Positions 21,703-34,843 of a stretch of 64,000 nt of DNA are shown here, in pieces (the first letter of the stretch is position 1; every line of letters starts with the position of its first letter). A model generated the notes under the pieces. That model did not search any database. It was not told where the DNA came from and saw only the letters and a program-made list of their open reading frames with translations. The translations under genes and the position numbers were made by a program. The stretch covers positions 99,215,237 through 99,279,236 of the forward strand of contig CM046878.1 of the NCBI GenBank assembly GCA_025667525.1. Reading direction: 5' to 3'. Origin of the DNA: Glebionis coronaria (taxonomy: Eukaryota; Streptophyta; Magnoliopsida; Asterales; Asteraceae).

Positions 21703-22540
21703 TTCGGCCGTGTGTTTACCACTACTAGGGACCAGGCCAACAAGTCTTCAGGTTGCATTACTGGCATACTATTTATGTTTGGACATGCTGCCTGTGTTTT
21801 GTTTGATACGGGGGTGACCCATTCAGTAATATCCACTACATTTGCTTCTTGTATTAATAAGAACCTACATTATTTGATAACGTGTTAAATATATCCACGC
21901 CTATACGAGACTCTGTTCGCATTACCCAAGTCTATAGAGATCTTCCCTTAGAGTTTGATGACAAGATTCGTCCTGTCAGCGGACTTCCTTTGGACATGTA
22001 CAAATTTGATATAATTTTAGGCATGGATTGGTTAGCAGAACACCACGCTATGATTGATTTCCATACTTATCGGGTCATATTCGGGGATCTTCAAGCTCTT
22101 GAGTACTTTCATAATGGTTTCCTGCCAGGGAAATCTGTACAAACTATTTATGCTTTGCAAGCGTGTGCTTTATTAGCTCATGCATGCGAAGGTTTCTTAG
22201 CTACTATTCATGACACTACTGCTGAAGTTCCATCTTACCATGATCAGCCAATTGTTTTAGAATTTCCAGACGTATTTCCAGAAGAACTCCCAGTTATACC
22301 ATTTATCCGTGAAGTGGAGTTTGGCATTGAGCTTATTCCAGGAGCTGAACCTATCTCCAAGGCTCCTTATCGCATGGCTCCCATTGAGCTCAAGGCATTG
22401 AAAGATCAGTTACAGGAGTTACTGGAAAGAGGTTTTATTTGCCCGAGTGTATCACCATGGGGTGCACTAGTGTTATTCGTTAAGAAGAAAGACGGCAACA
22501 TGAGACTGTGCATTGACTATCATGAGTTGAACAAGATCAC
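21703..22540 (+). pseudogene. Element D protease and N-terminal RT
   Basis: Protease is visible near 21790-21830 (VLFDTGVTHSVIS; the usual DTGAS is DTGVT). The frame shifts near 21880. From 21882 a 219-codon stretch carries the protease C-terminal region ([13 protein letters not shown]), the linker ([11 protein letters not shown]) and the first RT blocks ([42 protein letters not shown]). It stops at the RT motif [13 protein letters not shown], where insertion E begins. RT resumes at 27331. Confidence 0.85.
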
Positions 22541-25244
22541 TGTAATAACCCGAACTTTAAAATCAACAATTAGACCGATATTTAATCTTATTTCTAGCAT
22601 TCGGACCAATATTTATTAACCGACTTTTATTTGTCATGTTGGTTCAACGAATAATATTGAAATCTTGACTAATCAGCAAGGTTATGGTTTTATGATATCG
22701 AATACGTGTCATTTATTATTTACCGGAAAAGTGTATGTCCGTCATTGAACGTAAACATTTTCGTTATGACATAGAAATATTTTCAATTGTCGTCGTTTTC
22801 ATTTATCTTTTTATGGGCATTGTTCATAATTTACATTAAGCCTTTAGGCGTCATTTGTTTATAAGACGCGTTGTCGCTTATTAAATTATAATCCCTCAAT
22901 TATTTATCAAAATATCAACGTTCTCCAAATGTCGACGTTTTTATTTATATTGAGCGTTTAATTTTCATGATTCTGCACGTATTTTCCAAATCGCGTAACT
23001 TTAAAAATATCGAAATTCAATAATACCCGCTTTTGCAAATTGTGGGGCAAAATCTTAATAATAAAATCTTACCCCACTCTTTTCAAAAGTCGGCAACTAC
23101 AAAGACAATTGTTGTCTTATAAAGTGAAAATATTTAACACGTGTATATTTACCTTACATGTCATCTAAACATGCAAATATAGATCTAATCTACTCAACCA
23201 TAAGAAAAAAATTGAAACACATCTTCACTTTCATTCTTCCCCTTGCCGTGTACAAGTTTCATAAAAAACAATAGTCATTTTTATTTTACTAATATTTTGA
23301 CTAAAGGGTAAAGTAACTAGTATCTTTTCTTGTGATATTTGTTCATTCAAACAAATACGACAATCTCTTCATGATGGATTATTGGGCTGATTTTCAAAGA
23401 TATTTACAAGAATTATTTTAGGTGTTAATATTAATAGAGTTTATATACTCTTGATTTGAATAAAGCTTGATTTGAAGATAGGTTCATGTCAATTTCTTTC
23501 GTCATCTATCAATTGTAAGAATCATTGTTCATATCCTTTTTATTAAGTTCATTAATTTTGATAATATGTAATTATCATATTTCTATTGATTATATTGATT
23601 AGTAATAGTTTATTTAGGGTTTTGGACATTGTATATGATTTTGTGATATAAAAATACAAGCTAAACTAGCCTTCGTATTAACTTTGATCTCTACATACAC
23701 ATCAGTAACAAAGATTGTGTTACGGGAGAAAATAAGTAAGGTTTGAACTTTAGATGAAATATAGGGAGATAGCTCTGTGTTTTGTGGTGATTTCACCGGG
23801 TGCCCCGTCTCGTGACGAAACCCGATGAATAAAATATGGTCGAAACAGTGAAAAGGGGCCGAATCTGATCACCAGTTTTACACGGCCGAAAACTCTTAGA
23901 AACTATATGGTGACCCCTAAATATATACAACTAAAAGTGATAGATAGAATCATGAAGAACTATATTCAATTGGATAGTTTAACAGTTCCTTACGGTTTGG
24001 AAATGGCGACCAAAATGGTGGAAACGAGTTTGGCTGTAAAAAACAATCAACTCTTCGAAGTGATAAAAGGAGTAAATGAGCTATGATTAGTATAAATTAG
24101 AGGTAATTGGACTTATAATAAGTAAAATAAGTAAGTTAAGAATTATTTTGGTAAAAATAACTCATCTAGATTATTTATAGTTTAGGAGAAATGATCTAAT
24201 CTACGAGACATGTCGGAAAATTTATAATAAATGGACTATTCTTCATTAACGTAAAATGTGATGACTTTTATACATACCAAAGTGGTATAACCCACTTGTC
24301 AGGAATTATAGACTCATTTTGATATTGATAATTATAGAACCCAAGACCAGACCAACGTGAGATATTAAGTTGATGTCGTTTGAGACGTTTTTAGAACCCG
24401 TAATACATATAAAGTGGACTTGGGCCACAAAAGACCAACTTACACTAGTAATGGCTATTGGGCCATTATTGGACCTGAGATTAATAATGTATATGGAGAT
24501 CAATACTAAGTTTTAAATGGACTTAGGTTATATAAATGAGTAATGGGTCACTGATGGGCTAGAATTGGCTTAATTATCACAATGAGAAAATATATGGTAA
24601 ATTATTATCAAATGTTTTATGAAAAGTTTTATAAGACTTATGCAATGTCCAAACTTACTAAAGTGAACTATTTACATATATTTATGACTTATGTATAGTC
24701 TCGAACCTAAGACACGTCTTGTCATTATAGGTCTCGATCGGTCATATGTTGACCGTTGGACATTTCGTTCCTGATTAATGAGTGATTGATATCTCGTAAA
24801 GTCTTGTATCGACTATTGGATGTTTGTTCCTCGATAAATGTGTGATAGCTATATCAGGTGAGTCTATAGCCTCGCTTTTATATTATCTTGTAAATGATTT
24901 TTAACCCGCGAGGGGTAATAGATGTTGTTTTATAAAATGAACACAAGTTGTTTTTGGTATGCTGGACCCAAATATGATAATAAATACCTAAGTACCATTT
25001 TCTTGTGAAGTCCTTGAATTTATGAACTGTTAATTACCTTGTGAGGTAAATGCTAATACATTTGATAGATCTATTTGGTTTGACAGCCTTATCCTAGGGT
25101 ATGTATCCTTGTGATCACCTGAAAGGGATATAATGTATAAGAGGTCGTTGGTATATGACGATATTACCTGTTGTAGGGGCGCCGTAAGTGACTCGGTTTG
25201 AGGTGTTGGTTAAAGTTCAGTTGCATGAGCTTAAGGCATTTATC

Positions 25245-25263
25245 GATATATATATATATATAT
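25245..25263. repeat. AT microsatellite
   Basis: A run of about nine AT units inside insertion E, in LTR-like sequence. Confidence 0.9.
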
Positions 25264-26599
25264 GACTTGTCTGTGTGACAAGCATGAGATGATTAAAATT
25301 CTTGTGTTCAAATGATGCTTTTCAAAACCTATAAACTTGCTCAACCTTTGTGTTGATGATTTTAAGCATGTATTTTAGGTAATCAAGATGGATAGTAGCG
25401 GAGCATGCGAGGAGGAACTTGGTGCTTACTTTTCTAAAGTTTATATTATTCTCCATCCTTTGAATTGAATAAATGACTTTTAGGTCTTTGATGAATGTTG
25501 TGTTGGTAACGATTTTTGGGACTAAACGCTACTCTGATTATATATATAATGGGATGGAAAACCTTTTTAGACAATGTTATATATTATTTTAACGTATCTT
25601 TTGAGGTCATTTAATAAGTGTGAAAACATTTATCCTTTTACCACTTATTTACAATAATAACAAGACCAAAACGTGTATTTTATGTCGTAAAAGTCGGAGT
25701 TATGCGTGGTTTGTGTTTTTATTGTGTTTTAGGACCAAAATATGAAAAAGGAAGAAAACACGGGCTTTCACGGGCTTTTATCGAAGAAAACGAGAAAAGA
25801 CGAAGTCAAAAGATTAAGAGTGCAAAAAGAACGGAAGTCCAAGGCCTATTCTGAAGATTTATCGAAGAAAAAGTCTATAGACGGAAGTTTAATGAAGTCG
25901 AAGAACCAAGTCTAATTAAAGAAAAAAATTATAAGACGAGTTCCCGAGACGACGTCGAGAAAGACAAAGAATTTAAATCGAGTCGAGACTAGAAGAAAGA
26001 AAGAAGAAGCATCAACACTCCTCCTCTCCTCCTATATAAACCCTCCTAATATGTCATTAGAAGGTGTTAGTCATTTTAGGTTAGTTAGTTAGTTTAGATT
26101 AGGAGTAGGAGTAGATTATTTTCTATCTCTAGTTTTTCACTTTCTCTCTCTAGTTTTTCTTTAAAGTTTTAAGCTTTTCACTTTAATCTTGTATTTGAAT
26201 CTTTAATCTTCATCTTTAATTTCAAGTTTTTCATATTCAATCTCTTTCTACCTTTCTTGATTTTTACTTGTTTGATCCGAAAGTTATCTTTGATTTTGCT
26301 TAATCTTATTGCTTATTTGATTAAAAAGTTTATCTTTTTATATCTATCTAAGCTTTTGTAAGAATTAAGTTATAAGTTTGACAATCTTATTGGCTTATTT
26401 TGTATTTAGCTTATTTGTTTTTAAATTTTCTTAAAAGTTTTATCTTTCTTAAAGTTTGCTTATTTTGCTTGCTTATTTTGTGTTTCGAAAAGGTTTTAAA
26501 TTCGTGCTTGTTTAATTTTACTTATTCTTGTTTTAATTAAACTTTTGGTATTTCCTTATTGTCAAAGTGCTTAATTGGTTTTTGCTTATTGCGAATTTC

Positions 26600-27010
26600 A
26601 TTCTATCGGAAAGAGGTATTTGGATTCCGACAGCTTGTTACGATCGCAAAAACCACAAGGGTTTCTACATTGCGATCGGTATTGTGATACTCCCCTTATT
26701 CCGATCAAGATTCTGATCGCTCATTGCGATCGCGGATTGCGACGGGGCTTAAGGCTGTATTGCGACGGAATGCTGCCAAATTTTTGACAGCCATATTCTG
26801 ACAGCTTACACATTCCGATGGGATTCCGATACATTATTCCGATGGATTCATTTTTTCTATATTCCGATGGTTTCCTTTTTAAACATTCCGATAGATTTTC
26901 TTTTTAGCCATATTCCGATAGTTTTGTTCCTATATTCCGATACCTACATTCCGATAAGTATTCCGACGGCTTGTGGTGACAGCATTCCGATGGGACTCCG
27001 ATGGATTGGG
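26600..27010 (+). repeat. ATTCCGATGG motif cluster in insertion E
   Basis: ATTCCGATGG or a close variant (ATTCCGATAG, ATTCCGACGG, ATTGCGATCG) occurs well over ten times at irregular spacing, separated by T-rich spacers. It is noncoding. The left part is richer in GCGATCG variants, the right part in CCGATGG. Confidence 0.8.
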
Positions 27011-27330
27011 TTTTATTTTAATATTTTGTCTTAGTTTAATTTTTTTAGTTTGCATTATTTTAAGTTTTCAAATCTTTTATTTTACTCAACGATATTTTCA
27101 TATTTACTTTTAGTTTAAAAATAGATAATCAAACAACCCATTTTATTTTACACCAAGAACGACTGAGTCGCACTTTTAACTAGTAATCAATTCGAAAAGA
27201 TCGGACGATAACTCTTTTATACTTGGTAAAACCTTGTATTATCGTTTTTCTATGATTGTGTGTGATGTGCTATGAGTAGCACCCCACTGCTGTATTCCGT
27301 TGCGTGGTAATCTGGGGGTGTTAAAATCAC

Positions 27331-28640
27331 GATCCGAAACCATTATTCCCTCCCGCGTATCGATGATTTGTTTGAGCATTTGCAGGGTGCCAAGCATTTT
27401 TCTAAGATTGATTTATGATTAGGCTAGCATCAGTTGCGAGTGAAGGAGCAGGATATTTCTAAGACTGCTTTTCGCACACGTTATGGTTACTATAAGTTTG
27501 TAGTTATGCCTTTCAGACTCACGAACGCTCCAGCAGTACTCATGAACTTGATGAACCGAGTTTTTCATGATTTATTGGAAAAATTTGTCATTGTATTCAT
27601 GGATGACATTCTGGTATTCTTGAAATCTAAGGAAGAACACGAGGATCATCTTCGCACGGTTCTGCAGATTCTTCGACAGAAGCAATTGTATGCTAAATTT
27701 TCCAAGTGTGAATTCTGGTTAAGTAAGATGTCATTTATAGGCCACATCGTTTCAGCAGAAGGGATTACCATGGATCCTACAAAGGTTGAGTCTATCACAA
27801 AATGGCCAAGACCGACATCTGCAACTAAAGTTTGTAGTTTTCTGGGATTAGCTGGCTATTACCGCAGGTTTGTAGAGAACTTCTCACGATTAGTCTTGCC
27901 TTTAACTAAGCTGATGCGTAAGGGAGAGAAATTTGTCTAAAATGATGAGCGACAGAAGAGCTTTGAAGAACTTAAGAAGTGTTTGGTTTCTGCACCTATT
28001 CTTACTCTCCCATTTGGCACAGGTGGATTTTAGATTTACAGCGATGCTTCGGGAAAAGGACTCGGCTATGTACTCGTACAATATGGGAAGGTGATTGCCT
28101 ATGCATCAAGACAGCTTAAGCCTTGTGAATAAAATTATCCTACTCATGATCTGGAGTTAGCAACAGTTATATTCACACTCAAAATCTGGAGGCATTATCT
28201 TTATGGTGAATCATGTGACATCTTCACGGGCCACAAGAGCCTAAATACATTTTCACTCAGCGAGAATTAAACATGAGATAGAGACAGTGGTTGGAATTGC
28301 TGAAAGATTATGACACCAACATTTATTACCATCCTGGTAAAGCTAATGTGGTGGCTGATGCTTTAAGCAAGAAATCAGGCATGATTGTTGGCATTAAGGT
28401 AGATGAAGAAGTCATTCATGATCTGGAACGTTTAGACATTGAGCTTTTTGTACGTGGATAACAAGGTTACTGGGCTAATCTGAGAGTTGAGTGAGACCTA
28501 ATTTCTCGGATCAAGGCAGCTCAGAAAGATGATGATGAGATATGGCTGATTATTCAGAACATTGATCAGCAGACTGAGTTCCATATAAATGACGATGGCA
28601 GGGTACCAAGTTATGTGTTCTAAAAGATCTTACACTCAGG
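27331..28640 (+). pseudogene. Element D RT (second part) and RNase H
   Basis: RT resumes with the [21 protein letters not shown] region, broken by stops near 27415-27425. It is then open at 27434-27940 with [16 protein letters not shown], the catalytic block VFMDDILVF (near 27592-27618; FMDD in place of the usual Y/FxDD), GHIVSAEGI and [13 protein letters not shown]. RNase H follows in pieces (YSDASGKGLGYVLVQ near 28040, [11 protein letters not shown] near 28145) with several stops. Together these would copy the element's RNA and degrade the hybrid strand; here they are inactive. Confidence 0.85.
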
Positions 28641-29908
28641 GAAGCCTTATTGACAGAGGCTCACAACTCTCCATTTTCTATTCATCCAGGTTCTACAATA
28701 ACGTATCATGAACTCAAGCAGCATTTTTGGTGGAGCGGTATAAAACAAGATGTTGCTGCTTTCGTTTCTAAATGTCTGACCTGCCAGCAGGTTAAGATAG
28801 AACATCAGCGTGCTAGTGGTTTACTACAACCATTAGAAATTCCCGAATGGAAATGGGACAAGATCTCCATGGATTTTGTTACAGGACTACCACGGACTCA
28901 GCAGAAACATGATGTCATCTGGGTCGTTGTCGATCATTTGACCAAGTATGCACATTTCCTTCCAATCCGGAAGGATTACCCAGTTAGCAGATTGGCAGAA
29001 ATATTCCAGCAGGAGATCATGCGACTACAAGGTACTCCATCAGATATCATATTAGATAGATATCCACGATTTACATCTCGTTTCTGGAGAGGTTTGTAGA
29101 AAGCTTGGGGCACCAGACTCAAGCTTAGCACAACTTTCCATCATCAGACTGATGGTCAGTCAGAGCGTACTATTCAGACTTTGGAAGACATGTTACATGC
29201 TTGTGTGTTAGAGTGGACAGGAAATTGGGATGACTACATCTGTTTGGTTGAGTTTGCTTACAACAACAATTGGCACGCAAGAATCAAGTGTGCACCTTTC
29301 GAGATGTTATATGGCAGGAAGTGTCGTGCTCCAATCTGCTAGGATCAGGTTGGTGAAGGAATCATTGAGGGTCCAAAGATGATTAAGGTGACCAATGTGA
29401 AAGTCGCCATTGCCAAGGAGAAGCTTTAGGAAGCGCGTGCTCGTCAGAAGAGTTATGCTGACAAACATCACAGATCATTAGAATTCCAGCATGGTGAGCA
29501 TGTTTTCTTAAAAGTATCACCAACACGTAGAGTCAAGCGTTTTGGTATTAAGGGCAAGCTTAGTCCTCGTTTCATCGGACCGTTTGAGATCCTCGATCGT
29601 GTCGGTAAGTTATCATATCGTTTGTCGTTACCTCCTCAGCTATCTCATATTCACAATGTATTTCACTTTTCTTTACTCAGAGGTTACAACTATCATCATC
29701 GCACGTTGTTTCGTATCCACTCGATCAGATTCGTGAGGATCTATCCTACGTTGAGGAACCCGAAGCAGTTTTAGATCGTTGGGATCGGGTCATGGGGAGA
29801 AATAATATTCCATTTGTCAAGATCCTTTGGAGGGACCATCTCGAGCGGGAAGCCACTTGGGAAACGGAGGAGTCTATCCGGACTTCTTATCCTCATTTCC
29901 GTTTATAA
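28641..29908 (+). pseudogene. Element D integrase with C-terminal chromodomain
   Basis: The zinc-binding domain (HPGSTITYHELKQHFWW, then CLTCQQVK) and the core (MDFVTGLPRT with the first Asp; the IILDRYPRFTSRFW block with the second; TDGQSERTIQ with the Glu) are recognisable. Stops occur at about 29097, 29340 and 29428. The C-terminal SH3-like part (PTRRVKRFGIKGKLSPRFIG) follows. In a shifted frame (29710-29908) comes a chromodomain-like end with VKILWRDH and EREATWETEES. That chromodomain type places the element among Tekay-like chromoviruses, in which it is thought to guide integration to heterochromatin. Confidence 0.85.
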
Positions 29909-29967
29909 TTATGGTATGTCCATTTCAGCTTATCGTATCTCTAATTCGAGGACGGATTATTCTTTTT

Positions 29968-29980
29968 AGAGGGGAAGAGT
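29968..29980 (+). promoter_or_regulatory. Element D polypurine tract
   Basis: TAGAGGGGAAGAGT lies directly before the TGTAACTCGC start of the 3' LTR and would prime plus-strand DNA. Confidence 0.8.
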
Positions 29981-32786
29981 TGTAACTCGCATAAAATACA
30001 TGAAGACATTAAATACATGAAAATACGGATTAATTAAAACTTTATGTTAATTAATGCACGACAAGTATTACGTATATTATTTATTTAATGACAAGTACTT
30101 ACGTATAATAAATAATACACGACAAGATGGAAAACGATAAAGCACGAACTTAAGTCACGAATATTTAACACCCGAGAAATTAATAAAAAACGAAAATGAA
30201 ATGTGTATTAAAGGGGCTTGTTTGGCCGGTTATTAAAGACAAGAAAAGGAATTATGGACCGGCCCATCAAAGAAATATCAAACATCAGGAAATACATTTT
30301 TCTCATTCATTATTTCAAGTTAGAAAAAAAAAGGAACCCTAGTCCTTGTGTTCTTGGCCGCCGGTTTTGCAAAAGAAAAAGGGAGAGAAAAGCTCGTGTG
30401 TTATCTTTGTTATTCGGGTATTATTCGTGTTTATAAATCCATAGCCATTACGTTTTCGGTAAATCCTTAATCTTTCTTTAATTTCAAGAATCAAGTATTA
30501 AACATTAAATTTAGTTATGAACATGTGTTTAATTAAATTAAAACAAGGATTATAAATGGGGGTTTGGTTGTGTTGGTCATGGAAACCGAGACCATGGAGG
30601 TCTCCGTGTGATTATTTCTCCCACAGTCGCCGGCCAAGTGGCTCGGTGACTGGTTTCATTGGTCACCCGCAACCAACAGATCCCCACGGGGGGGGGGGGG
30701 GGTGTTTGATCAAGCAGTGGCAAATCGAGACCTACTTTGACGCAGGGGGAACAGGCTGCAGCCGGTGGGTAAACCACACGGCCGGTGGCAAGCCACGGTT
30801 GCAGTGGCTAAGCCACAACCGCGACAAGGGTGGCTGTGGTGGTGTTGTTTGATTCGTGCAACGGAGACCAAGGTGGACTCGGTGGGATAGGTTCGGGAAT
30901 CGGGTAAACAGAAACACACACAAGGGTGTGTTTGGTTATGAACTTTGCGAATTTAATTTTGGACTTAGGATATAATTAAATTATTTAATTATTAATGATT
31001 TGATCATGGCCCCATTCAATTAAACTTAGTATAGACTTAGCCCAATTAAGTAATTTCATTTTATCCATGGTATAATTAAATTAATTATAACCATTAATTT
31101 AATTTTTCAATTATCAAGAAATGGTCAAGTTTATTTAAAATAATATCATGCTTTATTATTAATTAATAATCATTTGAAATCGTGTAATATTATTAATTAA
31201 TAATTACTATAAGATTATAACATGTAAAAGTATTTATTAATAAAGTTTACTATATTATCATTTAACAAATCATGACTTATAAAATATGTTCTTAAGCTTC
31301 GGCTAATATTATTTGCTTATTAAACAAGCTTATTACTATTTACGGAAACTTACTATTTATGGAAACATTCTATTTTTGAAAACATACTAATTATCAAAAC
31401 TTACTATTTTTGGAAACTTACTATTTATGGAAACTTACTACTTTTGGAAAGTTGCTATAAATGGAAACCTGCTTTTTTTGGGAGGTTACTATAAATAGAA
31501 ACCTGCTATTTTTAGAAAGTTACTAATTATGAAACATCAAGTATAATAACACATGAAACATGAAATACATTAATCAAGAACACATGAAATACTAATAAAT
31601 ACATGATAAAACATGAAACCGTAAAACAATTCAAGAACACGTAAAACAAGACATGAATAAGTAAAACAAGTCAAGAAGAAGTAAATTAAACTAAGTTATA
31701 CATGAACATACAACTTATTCACGTCCTTTATTATGTAGCACTCCTGAAGTCGGAGTAGTACTTTCCGCCTTTCATCTTTCATTCGTTACTGGACATAAGG
31801 TACGGATATTCGGTCCTTTAGTAAGGAAATCTCTTTCTATGCATTATTAGGATTCCCCGTTTGCGGCCATCTGTTTTCCACAGTATTGCATTGTCATAAG
31901 CTTTTCATTGTTTGCCATGCCATCATTTTAAATTGCCTGAGCTATATACATGCATGACCACGATTTACATGTCCACCTAGTTATGGAGGTACCATAACCA
32001 TGACACTTGAGGCACCGGTGTCATGACTCTTTCGCGACGAGAGTGATTTCTCGCGGCGTCCTTTCAGTTACATTGGCCATTATTATTAATTATGTAGGGC
32101 GTATGGGTACATCCTAGTTCATGTTTTTACAGGTTTACAAGGTGATTGTGGTGTGTGTTCTACATCTATCACATTGGATTTGATCCCTCCACCCAGACTT
32201 ATATTATTATTAGAGGTCACGCCTCTAATTGCATGACAAGCTCACCCCTCTATGTTATTATACACATTGATACATGTTATGACCTATATGAGCTCAGTAT
32301 CATTTAAATTACTTTGCATGCATAAACATAAGACTTTTCAATTATAAACCAGTTTATAAAACATGTTCTAGGTTTTCCAGGACTTACACATATTCTGCTG
32401 CATTTAATGTCTTTTACTTATGTTTCAGTTATTCTTATCATGTCATTATATCCGTTCACTGAGCGTATTGCTCAGTCGTATTTTCTTTTCATGTCCCATA
32501 CGGCAGGTACATAGGGACGAACTTGAGCAACTGAGAGTACATGTATGGAAGCTACCTTAGACTTCTTTTCCTTTTGCATTTCATATACTTATGCTTGGTT
32601 GGACAATGTTTAGTCCTTTTCTACATTCTTTACTTTATGCATGTTTGAGCTTTTGTTTGGGGGCTGATGTTTGATTCCAGCTTTCTTATATGGTCATTTA
32701 TGTTCTTAAGACATATTACCTTGCATGCTTTGATTACACGTCATAATTATCATGTAACAGACTACGTATCAAAGTAGGATGTTACA
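29981..32786 (+). repeat. Element D 3' LTR (2.8 kb)
   Basis: Runs from TGTAACTCGC to GGATGTTACA. It contains a GC-rich block (30560-30900) with a run of 15 G at 30688-30702, an AT-rich block, a minisatellite (31325-31535), and a 3' part rich in 'atgt' and 'cat' words that is typical of large gypsy LTRs. No partner LTR in the same orientation is visible. The next base after 32786 belongs to element F. Confidence 0.75.
31325..31535 (+). repeat. Minisatellite 'ttactattt-tggaaac' in LTR
   Basis: About nine imperfect units of roughly 20 bases built on TTACTATTTxTGGAAAC, diverging toward the right end. Confidence 0.8.
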
Positions 32787-33293
32787 TTATAACATCTTAA
32801 TATCATTTTTTGTGATTTTTGAAAAAGTGCTTATTTGAATAATGTAGTGTTATTTTGGATAAATCCAAACAAACACAATGAGAAACTTTGGTAATGATTT
32901 AAACCAAGTGCTAAGCGGAATCTAGCCCTTGGAGTTAAGAACAATGAACAATGAAATGAAATGCAAACAATGGTTTAACGGTTAAAGCTTTAATATTATC
33001 ATTGAGAATTATATGAGTACTTTGTGTAGTACAAGGGTTACAAAACCTTAAGGCTATGTGAAAATGTAAAAGAGGCGTAACTCTTACTATAACCTAAGGA
33101 CTCCTTTTATAGGCTAAGTAGTCCTATACAATATAACTACTAAACTGAATCTACTAAATATATGAGATATACACCAAATATATTCAATACATAACTAAAT
33201 GCTTCTTCCTCTCTTTAATAGTTCTTATCTTCTTGTAGTGGGAAGTCTTCATACAGTGGAAAAACACTTAGACATAATTCCGTTGTTTTCATG
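32787..33293 (-). repeat. Element F 3' LTR (truncated)
   Basis: Starts TGTTGGGCATC in minus reading. The minus-strand TATA box (CTATAAAAGG, around 33103-33112) lies between AGGACT (33097-33102) and AGTCCT (33120-33125). The distal end is lost at the junction with element D. Confidence 0.6.
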
Positions 33294-33374
33294 ATGCCCA
33301 ACAATGGGAATCTAAGTCAGCAATGGGAATGCTATCATTTGTGTCATCACCAACTGATAAACCCCTGTCAAATA

Positions 33375-34370
33375 TTAACCATGCTGCCCATCCCAAATAA
33401 CATCTTTAGGATCTGGTTCATACATTTTCTTTATTGTCTCCCATAAGTAGATATCCGAATCCCTAGATGTTGTAGGCTCATTAGATGTAAACCTGTCTTT
33501 CAAAATATTCCAAATTTCATCCAAGTCTTCTTTATCCAAAACTTGAAACATTTTATTCACAAACTGATATGCCTCAGTCTCTCCTAGAATTCTGTAGAGT
33601 TTCCACCATCTCATATTTCCATCATAGTAAACTTCATAGTTACATATTGGATATTTTGACTTCAAAGGTTCAGATGGAAGATCTTCAACTATAACTGGTT
33701 CCATGCTTCCTTTAAGTTCTTCATCAGATTGACCACCTAGTTCCTCAGCTGTAAATTTAGCAATCTTAGCCATCGTTTTTCTTCTCTTGGTATCCCTCTG
33801 TTCAGATACATCTTCAACTGTTGTCTCCTTAACAATTTCTGGTTGCTCCTTGCTAGGTGATTGAGAAACATCCCTAGTTCTTTCCTTTTTTGATCTTTCC
33901 AATTCTATCATGTTCTTCCATTCTGCCTCAAGTGCTCTTTCTAACTCATAATTCATTGGAACAAAACTTTGCATGCTTATCCAAACAGAATAAATGTTTC
34001 TTCATTCTGCTCAAAGGTCACTCCCATGAAATCTTTTACTCTCCAATTATTATGACTCTTCAAGACTGACATGTAGAACTTCTGCTTTGCAGCCCTAGTA
34101 TTCAACTTTTCCTGCAGCTGAGCTTGATGGTTTTTAATAGAGGCCAAATCTTTTTTGTACTTAAGCTAAACTACAAAAACAAATCTCTTTAATGACATAA
34201 CAGCCTCAGAAGCTTGATACTCAGCTATGAATTCAGAAACAATCTCATCTGCCCAATCCAACTGCTTCTTCAAGTCATTAACATTCTTCTCAATATACTC
34301 TTGATCAACATCATCTTCACCTTCATATGAAGTCTAACTAACATCTAATCCTCTTTCCATAGCAGGATTG
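33375..34370 (-). pseudogene. Env-position ORF of element F, C-terminal part
   Basis: Positions 33974-33375 are open (199 aa). A Lys/Glu-rich coiled-coil stretch leads into a conserved C-terminal block with YPICNYEVYYDG, a WWKLYRILG motif, a leucine-rich helix and an EPDPKDVIW motif before the stop. I recognise this block from Asteraceae copia elements. Upstream (34370-33980) the same protein continues in other frames as a coiled-coil region (EKNVNDLKKQLDWADE near 34290) with stops near 34335 and 34170. It is the same kind of protein as the 3' ORFs of elements A and H. Function is unknown. Confidence 0.55.
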
Positions 34371-34423
34371 AAGACTCTTTGCATACTATACATCAAACCT
34401 CATTTGTGTAGTTCTAAGATAAA

Positions 34424-34663
34424 CTACTTCTTCCTTTTGTAGAATACCTTTACCTTTGTCTTGTAGATCAATATACGGAAGGTTGGTTCTTTGAGTAGTT
34501 TGTTGATCTCTAGTCTGAAGGCCTCTTTGCCTAACAAAGGCAACACTAGCAGGGCAACTGTGTTTAAACCCTGCATACTAGCTTGATCAAATGTTGATTC
34601 CTCATACCAAAAAGTATCATACCGTCTATTGCGATAGCGGATGGAGAAGAAGACACTCCTCAA
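34424..34663 (-). pseudogene. Short unassigned ORF (79 aa)
   Basis: An open minus-strand stretch with a hydrophobic patch and a Lys-rich end. It lies next to the element F ORF in the same orientation and may be its frameshifted N-terminal side, but I see no diagnostic motif. It may be spurious. Confidence 0.2.
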
Positions 34664-34843
34664 ATGGTAGATAATGGTCCAGACATGCTAGCACCAAGCA
34701 TGCTGCCTTCTTATTATGGAAATCATTGACCAAGATCAACAACTCAAATGTATTATTATATATTTTTCCCTAGGTTCTAATCCAGTTAATTTTAAAACCT
34801 GCTTCACGCATTACTAACTAGCCGGTGCTCCTTTAGAAAATGA

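Larger units (their letters stand above)
22541..27325 (+). mobile_element. Insertion E: 4.8-kb LTR-like insert in element D RT
   Basis: ATCAC occurs immediately before 22541 and again at 27326-27330, and RT coding is continuous across these points, so this is an insertion with a 5-bp duplication. It begins TGTAATAACCCG and ends GGGGGTGTTAAA, which resembles the TGTTACA end of large gypsy LTRs with one change. I see no gag or pol. It is best explained as a solo LTR, perhaps with another noncoding element inside it (about 25660-27260), because a second promoter-like region (CTCCTATATAAACC near 26031) and a motif array follow a possible LTR end near 25652. Confidence 0.6.
20938..32786 (+). mobile_element. 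Element D: decayed chromovirus (Tekay-like) Ty3/gypsy element
   Basis: The order gag, protease, RT, RNase H, integrase, chromodomain, polypurine tract, 3' LTR is that of a plus-strand Ty3/gypsy chromovirus. Many stops and frameshifts make it inactive. A 4.8-kb insertion (22541-27325) splits RT. The 5' LTR and most of gag are missing from the left end, where an LTR-like segment in the opposite orientation abuts. The 3' LTR runs to 32786 and abuts copia element F. Confidence 0.85.
32787..34400 (-). mobile_element. Element F: 3' end of a second minus-strand copia
   Basis: In minus reading there is an env-position ORF, then a spacer with 'CCCATTGCTGA' words, then an LTR starting TGTTGGGCATC at 33293. 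The LTR resembles that of element A in order (TATA palindrome, then a GTTTCTC region) but is clearly a different family. It is cut at 32786 by the LTR of element D. No pol is present. Confidence 0.65.

Noticed and set aside
30688..30702. Run of 15 G as a possible regulatory quadruplex
   Set aside because: It is a single homopolymer in a decayed LTR, so slippage or a sequencing artefact is more likely.
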